Shown: piece by piece, positions 43,909 through 51,561 of the stretch
Position numbering within the stretch: position 1 is the stretch's first letter
Layout of the letters: every line of letters starts with the position of its first letter
Made by a program: the position numbers and the translations under genes
From: Flavobacterium sp. KJJ
Lineage (GTDB): Bacteria; Bacteroidota; Bacteroidia; Flavobacteriales; Flavobacteriaceae
Reading direction: 5' to 3'
DNA length: 64,000 nucleotides
Assembly: GCF_000708595.2 (NCBI RefSeq)
Contig: NZ_JARP01000006.1
Span: 124,001 to 188,000 of the forward strand
The notes under the pieces: generated by a model
What the model was told of the DNA's origin: nothing
Databases searched by the model: none
The model's input: the letters and a program-made list of their open reading frames with translations, nothing else

Positions 43909-44053
43909 ATTCCAATTTTTAAAAATTCCAAATTCCAAAGATTAGCTGAACATTAAAAGTAGATTAAAAAATTATAAAGTTTAAGATTACAAATTACAAT
44001 TATCTGACTTGCATTTTCAAAAAGTTTGGAATTTGGAATTTAAAAATTGGAAT
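43909..44053. repeat. Long imperfect inverted repeat
   Basis: Left arm 43909-43939 and right arm 44025-44053 pair over about 29 bases with a 2-base bulge; the cores are ATTCCAATTTTT and AAAAATTGGAAT plus CCAAATTCCAAA/TTTGGAATTTGG. It lies between the kinase and the response regulator genes and may separate their transcripts. Confidence 0.85.
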
Positions 44054-44054
44054 T

Positions 44055-45857
44055 TTATATAGGAATATTAAAAGTAATCCTCGTGCCTTCGCCGGGAATC
44101 GATTTAAAGAAAACGCGTCCGTTTATGTATTGAATTCTTTCTTTCATAAACAATAATCCCATTCCGGATTCGCTGTTGCGTTTTTTGTCCACTTCATTTA
44201 TGTCGAAACCTTTTCCATTGTCGTCTACTATGATGCTTAATAAAGTTTCACTGTGCGAAAGCTGTACAATAATATGAGAGGATTCGGCATATTTTATAGC
44301 ATTGTTGATTGCTTCCTGAGTGAGACGATAAATATTGATTTCGATTAATGAATCTAAACGTTGCTTAAAATCGGTTTTGTTGTAAAACAGAATTTCTTTT
44401 CCGGTTAGTTTTGAAAGTTCCTGTGTTAATTTTGCTAAGGAAGAAACGATTCCGTGATCGCTTAATTCTGGAGGCATTAAGTTGAAAGTTGCGGTACGAA
44501 CGCCTTTAATAATATCAAGCGACAGCTTCTTTAAATATTCAATTTTTTGGGATGATTTTTCTTTGTCATCCAGATTGATACTTTCTAAACTAAATTTTAA
44601 ACCGGTCAGCATTTGCCCAATTCCGTCATGAATTTCTTTAGCAATTCTGTTTTGTTCATTTTCTTGATTTTCAACAATTTTACTCGAAATAATCTTTTGC
44701 TGATTTATCTTTTCGGTACTGTTTTCAATATTTAAGCGTTCGACTTCTCGTTGTGCTTTTTTGCGTTCCGTAATGTTGAAACAGATAATTAAAAGTTCAG
44801 ATTCTTCTTTTTTAATTGTTACTGGAACCATTGATAAGTCGAGCCAAATCGTCTGGTTTTCTTTGTTTACTATTTTAATTTCGCCTTGCCAGCCACTTCT
44901 GTGCTTTTCAAAAATGATTCGGTCAATATTTAATTGTTCTTTTTCATCGGTTGTTAAAACTTCAGAGAATTTTTTGTTCGATGAAAACTTGGTGTAGTTT
45001 AGAAGTTTGGCGAATTTTTCTCCAATATGAATAATAGATCCATCCGGCGCAATTCGGCAATAGAGTAAAGTATTCTCCATTGCATAATTCAGAGATTTTA
45101 ATTCTTTAACTGAATTTTCTTTGATTTCACTGATAATTTCCGTGTCATAAGCCAATTTTAACGCTTTCTTTTCTGAAGATAAAAGCCTTGTAATTAATTT
45201 TTCTATTTTTTTATTTGTAGGCTTGAAAATGAAGAAAAATTCTAAAAGCAAAACAAATAAAGTAAAACCAAAAATCCAATATTCTATTTTGCGTTGTTGT
45301 GTTACTTTTTCGTGCGCCTCGAGATCATACTGCGTTACAATCTGATTCATTTTCGAAAGGAAAATGCCTTCGTTTTTTAAAATAACCTGTACCAGTTTTT
45401 GATTTTCAACTTGCTTGTTTTTGTCGTTTAAATTTGAAATTAAAATATTTGAAGCAGTATAAATTCTACTAAAACTTGGTTCTATTTCAAGATATAATTG
45501 ATTTAGAATTTCACTTTTTTGATGTGGAAAACCCAAACTGTCACTTCCATTCTCAAGTGCATCATGGTTGTCTTTCCAATTGGATAAAACCTTTTTTAAA
45601 TGCGATTTTTTTTTGGCTGTAGCCGAATCAGAAACATAATGCAGAATCAGGACTTCTTTCACGATTTTCTGACTCAGCATCCTTTGTTTTCCAGAAAAAT
45701 TAATGATTTTAGAATCGCTTAATTGCTGATTCAGATTGTATTGCACTAAGACCTGACTTAAAATGATGGTTACTGCAATAGTCAAAAGTGCAAAAAAATA
45801 CAGACGGCGTAAATTTTTGAAAGTAATTTTATCTTCTTCCTGATTGCTGTTTTTCAT
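44055..45857 (-). CDS. NarX-like nitrate-sensing histidine kinase
   Basis: 600 residues from ATG 45857; a TTG three codons upstream is less likely. A first membrane segment (about 20-40) is followed by a periplasmic helical domain whose INFSGKQRMLSQKIV matches the P-box of NarX/PilJ-type sensors, then a second segment (about 200-220). A PAS domain (about 255-375), an HisKA_3 dimer domain with H in AKEIHDGIGQML and a HATPase (EAINNAIKYAE; GKGFDINEV) follow. It should sense nitrate or nitrite in the periplasm and phosphorylate the NarL-like regulator. It starts 9 bases after the DUF4202 stop. Confidence 0.92.
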   Translation of the reverse strand: MKNSNQEEDKITFKNLRRLYFFALLTIAVTIILSQVLVQYNLNQQLSDSKIINFSGKQRMLSQKIVKEVLILHYVSDSATAKKKSHLKKVLSNWKDNHDALENGSDSLGFPHQKSEILNQLYLEIEPSFSRIYTASNILISNLNDKNKQVENQKLVQVILKNEGIFLSKMNQIVTQYDLEAHEKVTQQRKIEYWIFGFTLFVLLLEFFFIFKPTNKKIEKLITRLLSSEKKALKLAYDTEIISEIKENSVKELKSLNYAMENTLLYCRIAPDGSIIHIGEKFAKLLNYTKFSSNKKFSEVLTTDEKEQLNIDRIIFEKHRSGWQGEIKIVNKENQTIWLDLSMVPVTIKKEESELLIICFNITERKKAQREVERLNIENSTEKINQQKIISSKIVENQENEQNRIAKEIHDGIGQMLTGLKFSLESINLDDKEKSSQKIEYLKKLSLDIIKGVRTATFNLMPPELSDHGIVSSLAKLTQELSKLTGKEILFYNKTDFKQRLDSLIEINIYRLTQEAINNAIKYAESSHIIVQLSHSETLLSIIVDDNGKGFDINEVDKKRNSESGMGLLFMKERIQYINGRVFFKSIPGEGTRITFNIPI

Positions 45858-45866
45858 ATAATTCAA

Positions 45867-46451
45867 TTACAATCCTAGAGAAGCTTTAATTAGGTTTAAA
45901 TTTTCTGCAGAATAATTGATTTTTAAGGCTTCCTGATGTCCTTTCTCAGACATTTTGTCCCAAGTTTTTTTGATGATGTTTTTTAGTTTTTCCTCGTCGT
46001 GTTTGTGTACAAAAGGATCTAAATAGTACTCAAGAAAAACAAGACAGATCACATCTTCTAGCAATTGAGTTTCGTGATCTTTTTTAAGTAATTTTTTCTC
46101 AATTAAAAAAGAAACGCGATCAATAAAAGTCTGATCGTAACCTGCTTTTTCTAGGATTTCGGCAGTCGTTTTAGCGTGAAATTTTTTTAATTCTTCTCTC
46201 CATCTCAAATAACCAACGCGATCCATAGGATATGATTCGCGAGCGACTTTCCATCTGCAGATGTGCTGTGCTTTTGAAGCAATCTGTATTTCTTCTGAAG
46301 CTTCTGGATCAAATTGCATCAACATCTCATACATCCGGTTTGAATATAATAATTCTTTAGGGAATTCATTATTTTGATCGATTTCGATATTTGGATCTTG
46401 TGCATTTTCAGCATCAATCCATTCGCTTGCTTTTTGAAAAGGTGTAGTCAT
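45867..46451 (-). CDS. DUF4202 family protein
   Basis: 194 residues, all-helical. The HD-like signature appears as SKAQHICRWKVARESYPMDR near residue 64 and LLEDVICLVFLEYYLDP near 137, resembling metal-dependent phosphohydrolase folds. Members often sit with nitrite reductase or nitrate genes in several phyla; a signalling or cofactor role has been suggested only by context. Here it lies between nirD and the NarX-like kinase on the same strand. Confidence 0.88.
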   Translation of the reverse strand: MTTPFQKASEWIDAENAQDPNIEIDQNNEFPKELLYSNRMYEMLMQFDPEASEEIQIASKAQHICRWKVARESYPMDRVGYLRWREELKKFHAKTTAEILEKAGYDQTFIDRVSFLIEKKLLKKDHETQLLEDVICLVFLEYYLDPFVHKHDEEKLKNIIKKTWDKMSEKGHQEALKINYSAENLNLIKASLGL

Positions 46452-46540
46452 TTTTTGGTTTGATAATAGATTTCAAAGATAGGGAATTAGTAAATATGTG
46501 AAATGTGAAAAGTGAGTAGTTAAAAGTGAGATGAAAGAAG

Positions 46541-46582
46541 CAAGAAGCAAGATGATAAAAGTTCTTCAAATCTTGCTTCTTG
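46541..46582 (-). repeat. Hairpin after nirD
   Basis: Perfect 13-base arms CAAGAAGCAAGAT (46541-46553) and ATCTTGCTTCTTG (46570-46582), just past the nirD stop. There is no T run, so it may stabilise the 3' end or lower downstream expression rather than terminate. Confidence 0.7.
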
Positions 46583-46594
46583 GCTCTTAAAAGT

Positions 46595-46972
46595 CTAATC
46601 AACAAATCCAACAAATACTTCATTCTCCACAACTTTAATCGGGTAGGTTGCAATTTTAAAATTATCTCCGTTTAAGTTAGATCCATCAACAAGTGAAAAT
46701 GTTTTTTTATGCATTGGGCAGGCAATTTTCGGAATATCATCTGCAGATCCGGTCATTCCTCTTGATAATACCATTTCCATTTTGTGCGGACAGGCATTTT
46801 GGCAAGCATACCATTCATTACGTCGTGTGAAGTTAAAAATAGCAATTTGTTTGTTTTTGTATTTGATACAGCCACCGCGATTGGTTGGAAAATCTTCAAC
46901 TTTACCTGCTTTGAACCAAATTGTAGCATCATTGGGATGTACTGTTTCGTATTGATTTAAGATTTCTTCCAT
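46595..46972 (-). CDS. nirD: Nitrite reductase small subunit (Rieske-type)
   Basis: 125 residues from ATG 46972 (MEEILNQYETVHPND). A longer frame to 47068 reads through the repeat 46982-47050 and gives an implausible basic extension, so it is left out. The Rieske-like ligands are intact: C-P-H in QNACPHKMEM and C-P-M-H in IACPMHKKTF. NirD joins NirB in the NADH-dependent reduction of nitrite to ammonium in the cytoplasm. The gap to nirB is 166 bases, with repeats. Confidence 0.92.
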   Translation of the reverse strand: MEEILNQYETVHPNDATIWFKAGKVEDFPTNRGGCIKYKNKQIAIFNFTRRNEWYACQNACPHKMEMVLSRGMTGSADDIPKIACPMHKKTFSLVDGSNLNGDNFKIATYPIKVVENEVFVGFVD

Positions 46973-47055
46973 TTTTAATAATTTTTTATTTGCCACGAAG
47001 GCGCTAAGGCGCAAAGTTTTTCTTTCTCTTCTTTGTCTTTTTAATTTCGCAAATT

Positions 47056-47111
47056 CGCTAAGTCGCAAAGTTTTTTTTAAATTTCTTACAATAAAACTTT
47101 GCGACTTAGCG
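47056..47111. repeat. Perfect 19-bp inverted repeat between nirB and nirD
   Basis: Arms CGCTAAGTCGCAAAGTTTT (47056-47074) and AAAACTTTGCGACTTAGCG (47093-47111) with an 18-base loop. A related GCGCTAAGGCGCAAAG motif lies just beside it (about 47001-47016). It is of the dispersed kind seen between genes in flavobacteria and could be a stable hairpin within the nirBD messenger. Confidence 0.92.
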
Positions 47112-47138
47112 TCTTTGGGATCAATTCCAATTCGCTTT

Positions 47139-49652
47139 TTATGACCAAGCTTTTGGCGCTTTTTGATCTCTTAACGGAACAAAAACAGCATTATCATCTT
47201 TTTCGTCTGAGTTTATGAAATGATTGAAACGTTTCAGTAATCTTGGTTTTTCCAGAACTTGTTTCCATTCGCATTCAAAAGTGTTAACTAAAGTCTGCAT
47301 TTCAGCTTCTAAGGTTTCACAGATTCCTAAACGGTCTTCGATAATAACTTCTTTTAGATATTCTAATCCACCGTCTAGTTTTTCTAGCCAGGTTGATGTT
47401 CGAATCAGCGGACCAGCGGTTCTTATATAATACATTAAAAATCTGTCCATATATTTGATAACGGTTTCTTTATCAATTTTTTCTGCTAATAAAACAGCAT
47501 GTTTTGGGTTGGCACCGCCATTTCCGGCGATGTACAAATTCCAACCGCCTTCAACGGCAATTAATCCAAAATCTTTTCCGCGGGCTTCGGCACATTCGCG
47601 TATGCAGGCCGAAACACCACCTTTTAATTTGTGCGGAGAACGAATTCCTTTGTATCTGTTTTCCAGTTCGATGGCAAATCCGGCGCTGTCGTCCATTCCG
47701 TAGCGACACCATGCATTCCCGACACAGCTTTTTACGGCACGAAGCGATTTTCCGTAGGCATGACCGCTTTCAAAACCATTATCAATTAAGATTTTCCATA
47801 TTTTTGGAAGATCACTCAAATGTGCTCCGAATAAATCAACTCTTTGTGCTCCTGTAATTTTAGTGTATAAATCGAATTGTTTAGCCACTTCGCCAATTAC
47901 GATTAATTTCTCGGCCGTAATTTCTCCTCCTGCAACTCTTGGAACAACTGAATAAGTTCCGTTTCGTTGAATATTCGCTAAAAATCTGTCGTTTGTATCC
48001 TGAGTAGCAACGTGTTTGTTGGCCGTATCGTTGTAGATACTAGAGAAAATAGAAGCCACAACAGGTTTGCAGACTTCACAACCATCGCCTTTTCCGTGGT
48101 GATCCAAAACCTCATAAAAATTTTCATATTTATTGATTTTTACCAAATCGAATAATTCCTGACGGTTATAGCTAAAATGCTCGCAAATTACTTCTTTTAC
48201 TTCTTTTCCTAACCATTTTTGAGTAGCTTTTACCAAATCTGAAACCATTGGTTTACAGCCGCCACAACCAGAAGTTGCTTTTGTATGTTTGACAACATCA
48301 GAAAAACCAGAACAAGTTTCGTCTAAAAGAGAACAGCAAATAGCGCCTTTTGTAACATTTTCGCAAGAACAAATTACGGCAGTATCTGGCAAATCCATCA
48401 CGCTTCCTAAACTTGAACCTTCAGCACTATCGCGAGAACCTAAAATCAAATCTTCGGGATTTTTAGGTAGGGCCATAGCATTGCTGTAAATCTGAAAAAG
48501 CGAATTATAATCACTGGCATCTCCCACTAAAATTCCGCCTAGTAAGGTTTTAGAATCTTTAGTAACGTTGATTCTTTTGTAGATACCGCTTAATTTGTTT
48601 TCATAAATAATGGCCGTTACATTTTCGTTTTCGACAAAAGGATCACCAAAACTCGCTACTTCAACGCCAATTAATTTTAATTGAGTCGACATATCAATAG
48701 TTTCTCGCATGGTTTTAGAACCCTTTAAGATTTGCTCGGCAGCAACATCGGCCATTTCGTAACCCGGGGCAACAAGTCCATAAATATTTTGATTGTAAAG
48801 TGCTACTTCGCCAATCGCATAAATGGAAGGATCTGATGTCTGCATCTGATTGTTTACCACAACGCCGCCTCGTAAACCCACTTCAAGTCCTGAAACTCTT
48901 GCAAGTTCGTCGCGAGGTTTGATTCCGGCAGATATAACCAGCATATCAACTTTTAACAATTCGTCCTCGGCAAACATCATTCCTGTTATGCATGCTGCTC
49001 CGTCAATATATTGTGTGGCTTTGTTAAGATGAATTCCTATATTTAATTCCTCAATTTTAGATTGCAGCATATCGCTTGCTCCTTTGTCTAATTGTCTCGG
49101 CATTAATCTCGGAGCAAATTCTACCACATGCGGATTCAGTCCTAAATCCCTAACGGCTTTTGCTGCTTCAAGACCTAATAAACCGCCTCCTAAAACGGCA
49201 GCTTCTGTTGCGCCTTTTTGTTTTATTTTTTTGGCGTAAGCCATAATTGCATCCATATCTTCGATTGTTCTGTAAACAAAAACACCTTCTTTTTCTACTC
49301 CGTCAATTGGAGGAACAAATGCAGATGAACCTGTTGCTAAAACTAAGTAATCGTACGTATGCGTTTTTTCAAGATGTGTATGTATCGTTTTTTCTTTTCT
49401 GTTAATGTCTGTAATTAATTCAGATGTGTTTAAAGTAATATTGTTTTCTTCGTACCATTCGCTAGTTGATAAACATAAATCGTCAGCCGTCTTACCTCCA
49501 AAGTATTCACTTAAATGAACACGATCGTAAGCACGTCTTGGTTCTTCACCAAAAACCGTAATCTGATACTTTTCTTGTCCTGATTTTGAAATGAATTTTT
49601 CGCAAAATTTATAACCAACCATCCCGTTTCCAACTACTATTACTTTAATCAT
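47139..49652 (-). CDS. nirB: Nitrite reductase (NADH) large subunit
   Basis: 837 residues, full length. Order: FAD/NAD domain (VVGNGMVGYKFCEKF; AVLGGGLLGLEAAKA), BFD-like domain (VICSCENVTKGAICC; TSGCGGCKP), a second Cys motif (GKGDGCEVCKP), and the siroheme-[4Fe-4S] domain with C-x5-C (SCVGNAWCRYG) and C-x3-C (SACIRECAEA). It reduces nitrite to ammonium with six electrons from NADH. The siroheme precursor enzyme CobA is encoded at 25850-26641. The promoter carries a perfect regulon palindrome. The cofactors agree with a cytoplasmic assimilatory enzyme. Confidence 0.95.
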   Translation of the reverse strand: MIKVIVVGNGMVGYKFCEKFISKSGQEKYQITVFGEEPRRAYDRVHLSEYFGGKTADDLCLSTSEWYEENNITLNTSELITDINRKEKTIHTHLEKTHTYDYLVLATGSSAFVPPIDGVEKEGVFVYRTIEDMDAIMAYAKKIKQKGATEAAVLGGGLLGLEAAKAVRDLGLNPHVVEFAPRLMPRQLDKGASDMLQSKIEELNIGIHLNKATQYIDGAACITGMMFAEDELLKVDMLVISAGIKPRDELARVSGLEVGLRGGVVVNNQMQTSDPSIYAIGEVALYNQNIYGLVAPGYEMADVAAEQILKGSKTMRETIDMSTQLKLIGVEVASFGDPFVENENVTAIIYENKLSGIYKRINVTKDSKTLLGGILVGDASDYNSLFQIYSNAMALPKNPEDLILGSRDSAEGSSLGSVMDLPDTAVICSCENVTKGAICCSLLDETCSGFSDVVKHTKATSGCGGCKPMVSDLVKATQKWLGKEVKEVICEHFSYNRQELFDLVKINKYENFYEVLDHHGKGDGCEVCKPVVASIFSSIYNDTANKHVATQDTNDRFLANIQRNGTYSVVPRVAGGEITAEKLIVIGEVAKQFDLYTKITGAQRVDLFGAHLSDLPKIWKILIDNGFESGHAYGKSLRAVKSCVGNAWCRYGMDDSAGFAIELENRYKGIRSPHKLKGGVSACIRECAEARGKDFGLIAVEGGWNLYIAGNGGANPKHAVLLAEKIDKETVIKYMDRFLMYYIRTAGPLIRTSTWLEKLDGGLEYLKEVIIEDRLGICETLEAEMQTLVNTFECEWKQVLEKPRLLKRFNHFINSDEKDDNAVFVPLRDQKAPKAWS

Positions 49653-49676
49653 GATTTCTTTAATTAAGTATTATTA

Positions 49677-49699
49677 TGCGAATATAAGTATTTATACTT
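49677..49699 (-). promoter_or_regulatory. nirB promoter with palindromic operator
   Basis: AAGTATTTATACTT (49686-49699) is a perfect 5-4-5 palindrome, extended to ATAAGTA/TACTTAT. On the minus strand it runs into TATATTCG (49684-49677), one base off TAnnTTTG. Further upstream lie ACGTATTATTTTC and ACGTATTTTAGCGT-like copies (about 49708 and 49752). The layout matches the moeA and nas regions. Confidence 0.68.
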
Positions 49700-49925
49700 A
49701 TTTTAATACGTATTATTTTCAATTTTTAATTATTTTGCATTTTTCATAATTACGTATTTTAGCGTAAAGTTCTACGTAATCCGGATTTGAGGGAGATTTA
49801 CTGTCTTGAAAATTATTCTAAATTTGAAAGTATTCTAAATAATAAATTCAAAAAAATGTCGTAAATTCATAAGAATTTTACTTGTGTTTTATTAAAAACA
49901 AAAAGACATTTTAAATAAAAAAGTT

Positions 49926-50711
49926 ATGAAAAATATACTTTCGCTAGTGCTTTTACTTTCTTTACTAGTAAGCTGTAAATCTACAGCAGGCAAAACTTCG
50001 CATATAAAACAAACTACTTCTTCTGAATACGGAACTCAAGAAGATGAAATGAAATATTTTTTTACAGCTACTGGAAATGAACCTTTTTGGGGAGTAAAAA
50101 TGGGAAATGATAATATTATTTTTACTTCGCTGATTACAGGAAAGGAAAAGCTTATTTTTCCTGCTGTTGAAGCTATAAAAGCAATGGATGCCAATGTAAA
50201 GATGTATAAATTAAGCAATGAAACAGCCACGGCAACTATTTCAATACAACAGTTCGAATGTCAAAATTCGATGTCTGGTGCTATTTCTCCGTACAAAGTT
50301 ACAGTCGATATTAAAAATAATATAGAGATGGAATCAAAAAAGCTTGAAGGATGCGGGAAATACAATACCGATTATCGACTTCATGATATCTGGGTTTTGG
50401 AAGAATTAAATGGATTTAAAGTTTTTGTGACTGATTTTCAAAGAGAACTGCCAAGAATTGAAATTAATTCAACTGAAAATAAATTTATGGGTTACGGCGG
50501 ATGTAATGCTATCACGGGAACTATATTTTATGAAAAAGATCTGTTGAGATTTACAAATGGAATTTCGACTTTGATGGCCTGCCCGCAGGGAAATAAGGAA
50601 AGTCAATTTACGAAAGCGCTTCAAAGTACGACAACCTATACTATTGGAGATAACAGATTAACACTTTCAAATCCTTCAGGTAAGCTTTTGGTTTTTAGAA
50701 AAGTAGATTAA
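49926..50711 (+). CDS. Two-domain META/HslJ-like lipoprotein
   Basis: 261 residues with lipobox LLVSC (lipid Cys17). Residues about 42-145 hold a domain starting FTATGNEPFWGVKMG, the type found in COG3650 membrane proteins. Residues about 150-260 form a META domain (HDIWVLEELNGFKV; MGYGGCNAITGTIFY; LTLSNPSGKLLVFRK), related to HslJ, a heat-shock-linked protein. A structural or stress role at the outer membrane is the usual guess. A second META gene follows. Confidence 0.85.
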   Translation: MKNILSLVLLLSLLVSCKSTAGKTSHIKQTTSSEYGTQEDEMKYFFTATGNEPFWGVKMGNDNIIFTSLITGKEKLIFPAVEAIKAMDANVKMYKLSNETATATISIQQFECQNSMSGAISPYKVTVDIKNNIEMESKKLEGCGKYNTDYRLHDIWVLEELNGFKVFVTDFQRELPRIEINSTENKFMGYGGCNAITGTIFYEKDLLRFTNGISTLMACPQGNKESQFTKALQSTTTYTIGDNRLTLSNPSGKLLVFRKVD

Positions 50712-50784
50712 TCTTATGATTATAAATGTCTTAGAATAGTCTAAAAATAACTTATAGCAGCTATAGGTTAGTGTAGTGGTATAA

Positions 50785-50792
50785 TACTTTTG
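50785..50792 (+). promoter_or_regulatory. Probable -7 element for the second META gene
   Basis: TACTTTTG matches TAnnTTTG and lies 25 bases before the ATG at 50818. No clear -33 TTG. A small inverted repeat TATAGCAGCTATA lies just upstream (about 50752-50765). Confidence 0.45.
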
Positions 50793-50817
50793 TAAAATAA
50801 AACTTATATTATTTTAC

Positions 50818-51249
50818 ATGAAAAGGATTTTAATGCTATTTATTGCTGTGTCGTTGACTTACAGCTGTAAATCTTCTAAAGAAGTGAATTCAACAGCTTC
50901 AACTACTGAAAAGTCAATTGAAAAGAAATTACAGCAAACTTGGGTTTTAGAGAATCTAAACGGTAAAATTGTTACTGAAAAAGATTTTTCAACGCTTCCA
51001 AAAATTACGATGAATGCTTCAACTTTTTCAGGATCTACAGGATGTAATGCGATAAAAGGGAATTTACTTTCGAAAGGTGAGGGACAAGTTCAGTTTACGA
51101 ATCTTACCTTAGAAACTAAAAAATGTGATGCGAAGAAAGAAAGTGAATTTGTACAGTTGTTAAGAACCAATTCAGGTTATTCTATTGAGAATAATAAACT
51201 TTACTTATCCAATCAGTTTGGTTTGACAATGTCTTTCAAAAAAGGTTAA
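50818..51249 (+). CDS. META-domain lipoprotein
   Basis: 143 residues with lipobox LTYSC (lipid Cys17). The META core is clear: QTWVLENLNGKIVTEKDFS, FSGSTGCNAIKGNLL, LTLETKKCDAKKE and LYLSNQFGLTMSF. It resembles the second domain of the gene before it, so the pair likely arose by duplication. A strong terminator follows. Function unknown. Confidence 0.87.
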   Translation: MKRILMLFIAVSLTYSCKSSKEVNSTASTTEKSIEKKLQQTWVLENLNGKIVTEKDFSTLPKITMNASTFSGSTGCNAIKGNLLSKGEGQVQFTNLTLETKKCDAKKESEFVQLLRTNSGYSIENNKLYLSNQFGLTMSFKKG

Positions 51250-51272
51250 TTCAAAAATAAAACTGAAAAAGA

Positions 51273-51304
51273 AAAAAGGCTTCGATTAATTTCGAAGCCT
51301 TTTT
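51273..51304 (+). terminator. Terminator after the META lipoprotein genes
   Basis: Perfect 13-bp arms AAAAAGGCTTCGA (51273-51285) and TCGAAGCCTTTTT (51292-51304), 24 bases after the stop. Confidence 0.88.
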
Positions 51305-51309
51305 GCTTT

Positions 51310-51420
51310 TGTCATTTCGATCCCGACGCCTCGGGAGAGAAATCGCACTCGAAATTCGACAAATATTGGCGAATTTCTTTGCGGAATTACTAGTGCGATT
51401 TCTCGTTCCTCGAAATGACA
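51310..51420. repeat. Long inverted repeat element
   Basis: Outer arms TGTCATTTCGA (51310-51320) and TCGAAATGACA (51410-51420) pair perfectly; inner GAGAAATCGCACT pairs with AGTGCGATTTCTC. The loop contains more AT-rich sequence. A short relative (TCCTAGGAATGACAAAC) follows moaA near 30470. Confidence 0.85.
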
Positions 51421-51561
51421 AGATTGTGTTTAATTTTCGACTTTCAACGAATTGAAATCCGTTGCCACAAAATAAATTGTTACTTGGTAACTTTAAAAAA
51501 AATCCGTGCCCATCCGTGTTTTCGCGTTAGCGAATCCGTTTAATCTGTGTCCCATATATTG

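Larger units (their letters stand above)
51250..51561. other. Intergenic region with dispersed repeats
   Basis: It holds the terminator 51273-51304, the long inverted repeat 51310-51420, and a tail (about 51460-51555) made of short genus-type repeat words such as ATCCGTGCCCATCCGTGT and AATCCGTTTAATCTGTGTC. No gene is seen. Confidence 0.7.

Noticed and set aside
46973..47068. Longer nirD start at 47068
   Set aside because: The extra 32 residues are basic, translate a dispersed repeat and are absent from NirD proteins in general.
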